From: a virus
Length of the DNA stretch: 64,000 nucleotides
Reading direction: 5' to 3' (one strand)
Virus record (IMG/VR): IMGVR_UViG_3300047445_000153
Coordinates: 1-64,000 of that record
In this document: piece after piece, positions 1 to 6,492 of the stretch
How the letters are laid out: each line of letters begins with the position of its first letter
How positions within the stretch are numbered: the stretch's first letter is position 1
Made by a program: the position numbers and the translations under genes
Notes under the pieces: generated by a model
The model's database searches: none
What the model saw: only the letters and a program-made list of their open reading frames with translations
Told to the model about the DNA's origin: nothing

Positions 1-242
1 ATCAGACGAACAAAACGCAACTAAAAGTCAGCCTGCGGTTACGCCTCGTACCAAATTCCGCTTTTCGTAACGCATCTCTCCATGCGTAACCGCCCCCGCG
101 CCCCCTCCACCGCCCACATTCCCCCCCCACTCTGTGCGCAAGCGCACCAACTCCCACCAATTCTAACCACACGCGACGGAGCTGTCCTACAAAACGCACC
201 GAAACGCACCCCCGTGCACTTTACATAACGACCACCGATACA
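1..242. other. Left-edge region without a convincing gene
   Basis: I see no convincing gene here. The only long open frame (minus strand) is Arg/Gly-rich, has no ribosome binding site and does not resemble phage protein composition. The stretch is C-rich on the plus strand. It shares the words ACGCATCTCTCC with the gene-poor stretch near 2087, which suggests that both belong to the same type of non-coding spacer. Confidence 0.4.
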
Positions 243-722
243 CTACACACTCCATACGGACCCTTTCAGTCGGGCACCCCACTTATCCGCCAACTGCACC
301 AGCGCACTGCGCGCCCGCTCCTGCGCCTGTTGGTCCGCTACCACACCCTTCTGCCGCTTCTGCGTCAGCCGCCGCTCCACATGCGTGCTGTAGGTAACGG
401 GCGCGGGAGCGGGAGCGTCGAGCTGCGCCCAGTCCGGCAACTCCTCGGGGCGCACGTCGCCGCGGGCCACGGCCCGGTGCAGCATCGCGATCTGCGCCTG
501 ACGCTGCGCCGCCAGCCGCTGGCGCTCGTCCTGCACCTGGGCGGCATGCTGATAGACCCCTTCGATCCCGTGCGACACCGCCTTCGAGTACTCCGAGCAG
601 GTCGGATCTTCGTCGCGCGTGGCTTTGCCGCCACCTTTGCGCCAGTGACCGGGCGCCCGAGCATTACCGAGAAACCCTAGCTCTTTGGTATAGAGCAATG
701 CAACGCGCTCTTGCTTGGTCAT
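243..722 (-). CDS. Hypothetical protein, 159 aa
   Basis: I do not recognise this protein. The chosen ATG (MTKQERVALLY...) has AGGAGA about 7 nt upstream; the longer frame starting farther upstream lacks such a site. The protein is basic and Gln/Arg/Ala-rich. It has a probable helical or coiled middle (residues about 55-85, many Q, E and R), a Pro/Ala linker near residue 110 and a second helical tail. It is the last minus-strand gene on the left side of the window. An operator-like palindrome at 738-758 sits directly in front of it, so it may be controlled together with the gene at 1148-1951, which has two copies of the same palindrome. Confidence 0.6.
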   Translation of the reverse strand: MTKQERVALLYTKELGFLGNARAPGHWRKGGGKATRDEDPTCSEYSKAVSHGIEGVYQHAAQVQDERQRLAAQRQAQIAMLHRAVARGDVRPEELPDWAQLDAPAPAPVTYSTHVERRLTQKRQKGVVADQQAQERARSALVQLADKWGARLKGSVWSV

Positions 723-737
723 TTGGCTTGTCTCCTG

Positions 738-758
738 AAAGTGCGACGGTCGAACTTT
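738..758. promoter_or_regulatory. Operator-like palindrome, copy 1
   Basis: AAAGTGCGAC-G-GTCGAACTTT: 10-bp arms around one central base with a single mismatch. It is the same element as the perfect copies at 2004-2020 and 2037-2059. It lies immediately upstream of the ribosome binding site of the gene starting at 722, where a bound repressor could block transcription. Confidence 0.6.
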
Positions 759-916
759 TCCCAAGTTAATCAAAAAGCGGATTATTGATAACGCTCCCGC
801 TTCACATGCTGCCGCTCGCGCAATGGGCTGACGCGAGACGCACGCCCACACGCAGGCGCATTCACCGCGTATAAAGCCGGTGATTAAAGGGGCGCCCTTA
901 TAGCGGCGCGCATTTA

Positions 917-944
917 AAGCCGACTGGAGTTAACCAGTCGGCTT
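917..944 (-). terminator. Hairpin terminator after the small membrane gene
   Basis: AAGCCGACTGG and CCAGTCGGCTT form a perfect 11-bp stem with a 6-nt loop (AGTTAA). On the minus strand the stem is followed only by a short TTAAAT run, so the U-tract is weak and the call is moderate. It lies 18 nt beyond the stop of the 42-aa gene and would insulate it from the gene at 243-722. Confidence 0.45.
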
Positions 945-962
945 AAATCCGCGTCGCGCGGA

Positions 963-1091
963 TTACGTACGGGCGAATAACAAGCGCTCCAATCCGGCGA
1001 AAAGCGGCGCGATAACGAGCAGCGCGGGATTGTGACTCACGATAGCGCCAACGATGATAAGCGCAGCAAACGACAGGGAATAACGGGACAT
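963..1091 (-). CDS. Small putative membrane protein, 42 aa
   Basis: A short reading frame with a strong ribosome binding site (TTTTGGAG, 8 nt before the ATG). The product starts MSRYSLSFAALIIVGAIVSH and is hydrophobic almost throughout, with a probable single membrane-spanning helix at residues 5-18 and a second hydrophobic stretch at 23-34. It ends LLFART. No family is recognised. It sits between the 267-aa gene upstream and a hairpin downstream. Phage membrane peptides of this size are often superinfection or lysis modulators, but nothing here shows that. Confidence 0.5.
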   Translation of the reverse strand: MSRYSLSFAALIIVGAIVSHNPALLVIAPLFAGLERLLFART

Positions 1092-1147
1092 GGCGAGTAC
1101 TCCAAAATAGGGGGTTAGCGCGCCGCACGCGGCGCGCGGGATAAGCG

Positions 1148-1951
1148 TTAGGCGGTTGCCTTTTCCTTGCTCTTACGGGTGGACTTAGCCGGGGCGGGCG
1201 TTGCGTCCGGTGCGGGCAGCGCATAGGCCATGATCGTATTGCGCAACGCGTTGGCAAACGCTTCCTTTTCGTCAAACGAAAGCGCTTCAAACGCTGCAAT
1301 CGTGACTTGCGCCAGACGTGCGCCGGTCATGACTTCGGCGTTAGGCGTGGCGTCCACCTTGGGCGCATCCGGGGCGGGCGTGGCGTCCACCTTGGGTGCA
1401 TCCGGGGCGGGCGTGTCGTCCGACGTCGGGACGCTAACCGGTTGACCATCGGCACCCAGCGCGGTACCGGCGGGCGTGGCGGGCGTGGCGGGCGTGGCGG
1501 GTTTCTTACCCTTGGTCTGTGCAAAGTCAAAGTGCGCGAAGAGGGTTTCTTGCGTGTAAATCCCGTTGTCGGAGAAATACGCTTTGACCAACACAATCGA
1601 CTCTTCGATGGTCTTGGCGTCGCACACCGGCAGCAAGTCCAAACCCTTATCCTTCGCCATGCGACAGATCGCGGCCGATTTTTCGGCATAGCGCTTTGCC
1701 GTTGCTTCCGCCCGGTCAATCAACGGTTGGCGCGCGTCAGAATCGAGCGCGTCCCATTGCGTACCTGCACGCGCGGCCGCAATGGCACTTTTCAAACGCG
1801 AGATTTGCGACTTTGCGAAGCCGTGCGACTCATACCCGCCGACACGCGCGAAACCTGCGACGACTGACGCATAAGCATGCGCAACGCCCAATTCGCCATT
1901 CACGACATTGGCACCAATAACCGTTGCATCTTCAATCGAGATAACCGCCAT
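1148..1951 (-). CDS. Hypothetical protein with Ala/Pro repeat linker, 267 aa
   Basis: Unrecognised. Residues 1-150 look globular and mostly helical (MAVISIEDATVIGANVVNGE at the start; YFSDNGIYTQETLFAHFDFA near 135). Residues about 155-205 are low complexity, with ATPATPATPA and two copies of APDAPKVDATP. A second helical domain follows (TIAAFEALSFDEKEAFANAL) and the tail is Lys-rich (KSTRKSKEKATA). The ATG is preceded by AAAAAGGGG about 8 nt away. The two operator palindromes 50-110 bp upstream imply tight control. The shape, two helical parts joined by a flexible linker with a basic end, would fit a nucleic-acid-associated protein, but this is only a guess. Confidence 0.65.
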   Translation of the reverse strand: MAVISIEDATVIGANVVNGELGVAHAYASVVAGFARVGGYESHGFAKSQISRLKSAIAAARAGTQWDALDSDARQPLIDRAEATAKRYAEKSAAICRMAKDKGLDLLPVCDAKTIEESIVLVKAYFSDNGIYTQETLFAHFDFAQTKGKKPATPATPATPAGTALGADGQPVSVPTSDDTPAPDAPKVDATPAPDAPKVDATPNAEVMTGARLAQVTIAAFEALSFDEKEAFANALRNTIMAYALPAPDATPAPAKSTRKSKEKATA

Positions 1952-2003
1952 GATAAAACCCCTTTTTTCCGATTGGCGCCCTATTGCGCCGATTTGACTG
2001 ATT

Positions 2004-2020
2004 AGTGCGACTGTCGCACT
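2004..2020. promoter_or_regulatory. Operator-like palindrome, copy 2
   Basis: AGTGCGAC-T-GTCGCACT, a perfect 8-bp inverted repeat around one base. Its centre is 36 bp from the centre of copy 3. Both copies lie upstream of the gene starting at 1951. Confidence 0.65.
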
Positions 2021-2036
2021 TAATCCCGTTTGCGTA

Positions 2037-2059
2037 ATAAGTGCGACTGTCGCACTTAT
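2037..2059. promoter_or_regulatory. Operator-like palindrome, copy 3 (best copy)
   Basis: Arms ATAAGTGCGAC and GTCGCACTTAT around a central T: a perfect 11-bp inverted repeat, symmetry expected of a homodimeric repressor site. Together with copies 1 and 2 it defines the consensus AAGTGCGAC-N-GTCGCACTT. No matching repressor gene can be assigned within the window. Confidence 0.7.
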
Positions 2060-2267
2060 CGCCTAGCCCTCAGAGCGCAAAGCGTGGACGCATCTCTCCC
2101 GAAGCCCAGACGCGTAACGCGTAGGCGAGCGCCCCCCTTTGCCCTCCGCCCCCGTTGCGCGGGGACCCTGCAACCCTCCTTTCATTAGATTAGATACAGG
2201 ATACCACACTTTTTACCGTCATTTTTACTGATTTTGGCGAGCATGGGCGGGAGGTTGCTGTGAATTT
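2060..2267. other. Gene-free spacer
   Basis: No reading frame with a credible start is present. The sequence changes from C-rich (2100-2180) to AT-rich (2180-2290) on approach to the endonuclease gene, which is consistent with a promoter region. Nothing else is recognisable. Confidence 0.35.
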
Positions 2268-2298
2268 TTGAGATTTTCGAACTAGGGTATGTTATAGT
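2268..2298 (+). promoter_or_regulatory. Weak candidate promoter of the HNH gene
   Basis: TTGAGA and TATAGT separated by 19 bp, 2 bp longer than ideal, in an AT-rich stretch 33 bp before the ATG of the endonuclease. A moderate sigma-70-type match. Confidence 0.35.
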
Positions 2299-2330
2299 CT
2301 GGGCTGTCACCTACCTACCCGAGCCAGACC

Positions 2331-2888
2331 ATGAAAAAACCACCCTTCACCCGTAACCAGCTGACCGTGGAGCTGGCCCGAGAATGGTTCGCCTACGACC
2401 CGGTCGAAGGCTGCGTGATCCGCATCAAGAACCCCGCCAGGGGGCTGAAGGTGGCCGGTCAGAAGGCCGCGAACTACCACCCCCCCACCAACACCATGAA
2501 ACTGACGTTCAGGGGCCTCACGATCTCTGAGCACCACATGGTCTGGGCACTGTGCAGGGGCTATTGGTCGCCTCATGCCCTAAGACACAGGGACGACAAC
2601 CGGCGAAATAACCACATTGAGAATCTGGTTGAGATGACCAACGCCTCAGACAGTTACAACGAGTTACAAACCGAGTCGAGTCCCGAGACTGGCACTTGGT
2701 CCGGGGTCGTCAAAAGTCCGACAGGAAGCTATAAGGCTCAGATTTTTAGGGGAAAGATGTACCACCTGGGAACTTTTAAGACCCCCGAGGAGGCCCACAT
2801 GGTCTACCTACGAGCCAAACATGTACTGCATAGCCCGCTTAACCGTGGAATTCCCACCGAGGAACTATTGGCCCAGGTACTTAAGTAA
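2331..2888 (+). CDS. HNH homing-type endonuclease with AP2 DNA-binding domain
   Basis: 185 aa. Residues about 60-105 carry an HNH nuclease core: a pair of histidines in TISEHHMVW, then RHRDDNRRNNHIENL, the usual D-N-x(3)-N signature. Residues about 122-165 match an AP2-type DNA-binding domain (GVVKSPTGSYKAQI ... LGTFKTPEEAHMVYLRAKH). This nuclease plus AP2 layout is typical of free-standing phage homing endonucleases that nick a target gene to spread themselves. It lies on the plus strand between minus-strand genes, which fits a mobile insertion. The start has no good ribosome binding site, so translation may be weak. Confidence 0.88.
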   Translation: MKKPPFTRNQLTVELAREWFAYDPVEGCVIRIKNPARGLKVAGQKAANYHPPTNTMKLTFRGLTISEHHMVWALCRGYWSPHALRHRDDNRRNNHIENLVEMTNASDSYNELQTESSPETGTWSGVVKSPTGSYKAQIFRGKMYHLGTFKTPEEAHMVYLRAKHVLHSPLNRGIPTEELLAQVLK

Positions 2889-2943
2889 GAGTCTGGGGGC
2901 AGATTGGAATGATCGGAGGAACTTGAAGCAACTTCTAGACTGT

Positions 2944-2963
2944 CTCCCAACCTTTTTTGGGAG
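2944..2963 (+). other. Hairpin downstream of the HNH gene
   Basis: CTCCCAA and TTGGGAG form a 7-bp stem with loop CCTTTT, 56 nt after the HNH stop. There is no T-tract after it, so it is a transcript-end or RNA-stability hairpin at best. Confidence 0.35.
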
Positions 2964-3013
2964 GCTCAAGTGTTGGTTTGCAGACAAATTAACAAATTTG
3001 ACAATCTTGAGAG

Positions 3014-3042
3014 TTGCACAGTGACAGTTGAGTCTGTATATT
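3014..3042 (+). promoter_or_regulatory. Promoter of the small-RNA gene
   Basis: TTGCAC, exactly 17 bp, then TATATT: a good sigma-70 match. Transcription would start near A3049. No reading frame follows before the strong terminator at 3177-3215. Confidence 0.65.
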
Positions 3043-3048
3043 TCGTTC

Positions 3049-3215
3049 ATTGCTTCGCGATCTGTGGTGGTGAGTGAAGCGCAGCGAGGCTCCATGAGTC
3101 TCCTGTACTAGATGATTGGGTGGCCAGCTCAATCATCGACCCCAGACATGGGGATGTTTCGATCCAGCAGTGCCTGAAACCCCTACGACCAGCTATCGTA
3201 GGGGTTTTCCTTTTT
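3049..3215 (+). ncRNA. Candidate trans-acting small RNA, about 167 nt
   Basis: Promoter, hairpins and a rho-independent terminator with no coding potential. Hairpin 1 pairs 3051-3058 with 3074-3081 (8 bp including two G-U pairs) and shows the 15-nt loop 3059-3073, which contains TCTGTGGTGGTGA. Hairpin 2 pairs GATGATTG (3111-3118) with CAATCATC (3130-3137). Hairpin 3 pairs CCCC with GGGG near 3140-3153. The unpaired stretch ATGTTTCGATCC (3154-3165) follows, then the terminator stem. The loop and the unpaired stretch are reverse complements of two motifs found before many phage genes: a 13-nt match to the leader of the gene at 5774 and a 12-nt match to the capsid gene leader at 11575. The U-rich 3' end would suit Hfq. 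It does not fold as a tRNA. Confidence 0.6.
3177..3215 (+). terminator. Strong rho-independent terminator of the small RNA
   Basis: AAACCCCTACGA pairs perfectly with TCGTAGGGGTTT (12 bp, 7-nt loop) and is followed by TCCTTTTT. It also separates the plus-strand island from the convergent gene ending at 3255. Confidence 0.9.
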
Positions 3216-3254
3216 AGAGTTAGTAATCGTTCTCTTTGTTGAAGATTTGTAGCG

Positions 3255-5774
3255 CTAGACGGTGCTCAGCTTCTCGCCAGAAGGGGCTATTGGGGTACTC
3301 GACGACCCCGTCACGCCCACAAGTGTGAGATTTTCGTAGTTGACCTCCTGGCCCCCCATCTCCGTGCCTCTGATTAAAAGCTTGAATCCGAACTCGGTAG
3401 CCAGCTCCCTCATCTTTGCTCTGAACTGAGTCGATCCAACAGGCTTGGCACTGCCCGGTCCGACGCAGAAGGACCAATATGCTTGATAAAGTTTCAGCTC
3501 CGGAACGCAGGTGGGGGTCGAAGTCTTGGACCCAGCGGATGACTGACTTTGGAGAGGGGCGATCCGCACCTTGCCACTCTCCATGAGAAAAAAACGTACG
3601 CTGTTATTCAAATTCGCGACTTCACGCATCGTCTGGGTATGGGACTCGGGGAGCGTGTACTCATTATTTACCCGCAGCCGCAGCATCGATTGCACCGCCC
3701 AAGCGACGATTGCCTCGCGTTCCTCGACCACGATCGTGTCGCCCAGGTCAAGCCGCCGCTCCGATGCCTTCACCGGCCGGTTGAACTGGAGCACCAGCCA
3801 TCGCCGGTTGAAGCCCTCCGACGTGTCCTCCGTCTTCGGGTAGTGGTTGCTCGCGAACCAGTGCGTGCAGACGGGACTGAACCGGAAGATCTGGCCACCC
3901 TTCAGCTGCCCGCTCATCTCCGCGCCGTCGATGATGTCCTTGAACCGCTGGCCATCAACCAGCTTCTTTTCCGACAGCTCACCGGCCACGTTGATGATCT
4001 TCTCGAACATCTGCGTCGGCAGGAACTTGTCGCTCCACTCATTAGGGGGCGTCGCAGCCCGAGCTGAGTCCGGCACCAGCGCCTGAGCCACCCGCAACAG
4101 CTGGCTTTTCCCGGATTTCGGGGCGCCTTGCAGCAAAATCGCCCGTTGATACCTCGGCCCAAGCCCGAAAAGCGTCACCGCGAGGGCTTCCTGAAGCGCC
4201 ATGATCTTGGCTTCACAGTCCTCGTCCTCACCCCAGCTCTTGCGCAAAAACTCGAAAAACAGCGTCGATTTGCCCGCTAACTCGGGCATATACCGGAACG
4301 GCAGCGTGTACGTCATGCCGTAGCCGGGGTCGTGAGGCAGCAACTTCAGCTCTTCGGTCAGGAACCCATTGGCGAAGTTCACGCCCTTCACGTCGAGCGT
4401 CTTGATGCCTTGGGTCATCAGCATCTTCATGACGCTATAAACGCCCTTGAGGTCGTTGAACTTCTTGCACGCAGCCAGATGGCCATAGTCCGCGCTGATC
4501 CTCGACAGGACATACTGGTCCTCGACCTTCTCCCAGTTCGACCCCGCCCACTTCCAGACGAAGCCGTTGTGTGAGCGGATGGCATACAGCTGCTCCAGGT
4601 CCTTGATCACCGCCCGCGCGACCTCCGACTGGTCCTGGCCCTTGATGTCGCCCATGCGCAGCTCTTTGACGCGCGCCTTGAGCGTCGACACCCGCACCCC
4701 CATACCCCCCGCGAGCCCGATGAACTCAAGCAGGCGGTCCTCTTCGAGCTTGTTCAGGCTCGACGTGGTGGCCAGCTTCTGCAACGCCTTGTCGATCGAT
4801 GCCGCGCGCTGCGGGCTCTCCTTCGGAAACCGCTCGAACTCATCGATCAGGAACTGCTTCAAGTCCTCGAACGTGGACTCTTCCTGCTCCTTCGAAAACT
4901 CAAGACCGTACGCGACCTTCTCATCATTAGTCAGCCCCTCGTCCCACCCGGTCGGCAGCACCTTCTGCTTCTCGAATACGTCCCGGTGCAGGAACTTCAG
5001 CATGTTGCGCACGTGCTTGTCGACATCGATCGGGTCCCCCGCGACGTTCTCGACGAAGTCCGCGGCATAGGCCTGAAGCATGCCGATCGCCTCCTTGACC
5101 GACCGGTCACCGCGCATCACCGCGTAGGCGAAGAGTCCTGCCCGCTCGGTCAGCGACGTGTCGCGCGAGCCCGCCGAGGCGTAGTCCACCACCCGCGTCC
5201 AACCGCTGTGCGACAGCTCGACCCCCGCGCTGGTGAGCGCTGCGCGCAAGATCGCCTCGATGTTCTCGTCGAGCGGCACGAGGTTACGGTGAACATCGAC
5301 CAGCTCGCAGTTGGCCAGATACGGCATCTGCGTATCCGGGTGGATCGACGGCGGCAGCACCGATTGCGTACGTGCCGACAGCATTTCGCAGATCGTCTCA
5401 CCGCTGGTATTCTTGATCCGGAAGGTCTTCAGGCCCGAGTAGCGGTAGGCGAGCATGAAGCCCTTCTTGCCAACGCGCTTCCAGGGTGACGGCGGCAGGA
5501 TCTGCTCGATCAGGTTGATCAGCCGGACATCCTCCGTGTCGATGTCGATCATGCAGATGCCTGACTGCGGCCCGAGCACGATGCCGATGTTGCCGTCGCG
5601 GCACGACTCGATCCACTGGATCTGTTGCTCGGGCTCGACCGGATGATCGAAATAGCGCGACCAGTCGTTCGGGATGGGACGCTTTTCCAAGGGAAAAAGC
5701 GGGATGACAGGCAGGCCCGCTGCGTAGTAGCGTGGCGCTGTCTGTGCGAAAATAGGTTGACGTTCTGGTCTCAT
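3255..5774 (-). CDS. Primase-polymerase / SF3 helicase fusion
   Basis: 839 aa. The N-terminal part (about 1-200) is a bifunctional primase-polymerase (AEP fold) with the metal-binding pair D77/D79 in CMIDIDTED and the histidine motif PPSIH at 141-145. The C-terminal part (about 480-780) is a D5-like superfamily 3 helicase: Walker A GAPKSGKS at 550-557, an acidic Walker B in INVAGELSEK and sensor FASNHYPK followed by RRW. It would unwind and prime phage DNA. Its ATG overlaps the stop of the gene upstream (ATGA). TCACCACCACAGA lies 10 nt before the start and is perfectly complementary to the loop of the small RNA at 3061-3073. Primase and helicase motifs are clear; the phage replication role is inferred. 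Confidence 0.9.
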   Translation of the reverse strand: MRPERQPIFAQTAPRYYAAGLPVIPLFPLEKRPIPNDWSRYFDHPVEPEQQIQWIESCRDGNIGIVLGPQSGICMIDIDTEDVRLINLIEQILPPSPWKRVGKKGFMLAYRYSGLKTFRIKNTSGETICEMLSARTQSVLPPSIHPDTQMPYLANCELVDVHRNLVPLDENIEAILRAALTSAGVELSHSGWTRVVDYASAGSRDTSLTERAGLFAYAVMRGDRSVKEAIGMLQAYAADFVENVAGDPIDVDKHVRNMLKFLHRDVFEKQKVLPTGWDEGLTNDEKVAYGLEFSKEQEESTFEDLKQFLIDEFERFPKESPQRAASIDKALQKLATTSSLNKLEEDRLLEFIGLAGGMGVRVSTLKARVKELRMGDIKGQDQSEVARAVIKDLEQLYAIRSHNGFVWKWAGSNWEKVEDQYVLSRISADYGHLAACKKFNDLKGVYSVMKMLMTQGIKTLDVKGVNFANGFLTEELKLLPHDPGYGMTYTLPFRYMPELAGKSTLFFEFLRKSWGEDEDCEAKIMALQEALAVTLFGLGPRYQRAILLQGAPKSGKSQLLRVAQALVPDSARAATPPNEWSDKFLPTQMFEKIINVAGELSEKKLVDGQRFKDIIDGAEMSGQLKGGQIFRFSPVCTHWFASNHYPKTEDTSEGFNRRWLVLQFNRPVKASERRLDLGDTIVVEEREAIVAWAVQSMLRLRVNNEYTLPESHTQTMREVANLNNSVRFFLMESGKVRIAPLQSQSSAGSKTSTPTCVPELKLYQAYWSFCVGPGSAKPVGSTQFRAKMRELATEFGFKLLIRGTEMGGQEVNYENLTLVGVTGSSSTPIAPSGEKLSTV

Positions 5775-6316
5775 GTTGACTCTTCTGTGGTGGTGATAGG
5801 TGCGCTATCGTCAAGAGCTAGTTGACGGGCCAGAGCGCCCCTAAGTCGATCCATAACCTCGGTACGCTGGGCGGGGCTCAGCGTGTCCTCCATTACTGTG
5901 AGCACGGTGTCTTGAAAGTCCTTGACCTGCTTGACCCCCATCGCCCGCTCACGAGCTGTCACAAGTCGTTCTAGAAGACTGGTCGCGGTGCGGAAGTACG
6001 CCATTTTCTCCGCTTGATCAGACTTCCCGATGGTCTTACCGTAGTTCTTCAACTCTTGAAACACCGCGTACAGGTCTTCAGCCAGCGTGCTATCGATCTC
6101 ATCCTCTGAAATCGGAATTGACTTCTCTCCCCCCTCCGTATCCTCACTCGTGTCCAGCCTCATCCAGATCGAGTCCTGGATCAACTTCTTGAGCGCATCG
6201 TCGTAAGGACAATCCGGACTCTTAAGGTAGTCGCTGTTTTCACGGGCCAGCGTGACGACAGTCTTGAAAGCCCACTGGGCATGCTCAGTCAGCTCGGGGT
6301 AGTGGTAGTCGCTCAT
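5771..6316 (-). CDS. Hypothetical protein, 181 aa (possible packaging or replication partner)
   Basis: The start at MSDYHYPELTE was chosen because GGAGGAA lies 5 nt upstream; a longer in-frame start has no such site. The acidic middle (EDEIDSTLAEDLY) is followed by a helical C-terminal half (TSLLERLVTARERAMGVKQV, then DFQDTVLTVMEDTLSPAQRT). This half recalls C-terminal regions of small terminase-associated phage proteins, but I cannot name a family. It is co-transcribed with the primase-helicase (4-nt overlap) and diverges from the large terminase gene. Either a small terminase subunit placed on the opposite strand or a replication accessory protein is possible. Confidence 0.6.
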   Translation of the reverse strand: MSDYHYPELTEHAQWAFKTVVTLARENSDYLKSPDCPYDDALKKLIQDSIWMRLDTSEDTEGGEKSIPISEDEIDSTLAEDLYAVFQELKNYGKTIGKSDQAEKMAYFRTATSLLERLVTARERAMGVKQVKDFQDTVLTVMEDTLSPAQRTEVMDRLRGALARQLALDDSAPITTTEEST

Positions 6317-6438
6317 TGGTTCCTCCGTCGAGGAGTGCAAAGATAGCGCGGGTTGGAAAACATAAAAACAAAAATCAGCGCAACTATCAGATAAATCCCC
6401 GAAACTATCGTCTAGTCGTGTAGGAATTCAGTTTTCCT

Positions 6439-6467
6439 TTGTGTTGCAGGGACGCCTCATTGAGAAT
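6439..6467 (+). promoter_or_regulatory. Candidate late promoter before terminase
   Basis: CCTTTGTGT then 17 bp then GAGAAT. It resembles, less well, the late-promoter family at 9843, 18923, 32033 and 36148 (CTCYTTGRNC-N17-TAAAAT). It ends 25 bp before the terminase start. The intergenic region also holds AACTATCGTCTAGT at 6403-6416, repeated at 61308-61321. Confidence 0.35.
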
Positions 6468-6492
6468 AGCGCCTGTTCCAAGGCCCGCCTCA

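Noticed and set aside
2-199. 65-aa minus-strand open frame at the left edge
   Set aside because: No ribosome binding site, Arg/Gly-rich composition and no neighbour in the same operon. It is most likely a chance frame in GC-rich DNA.
3082-3175. tRNA-like stretch with GTTTCGATCC resembling a T-loop
   Set aside because: The 5-bp T-stem does not form around it and no anticodon or acceptor stem can be paired. It is better explained as part of the small RNA with a gene-leader complement.
6439-6492. TTG-started 18-residue extension of terminase
   Set aside because: The extension (Cys-rich, no ribosome binding site) does not resemble terminase starts and overlaps a candidate promoter.
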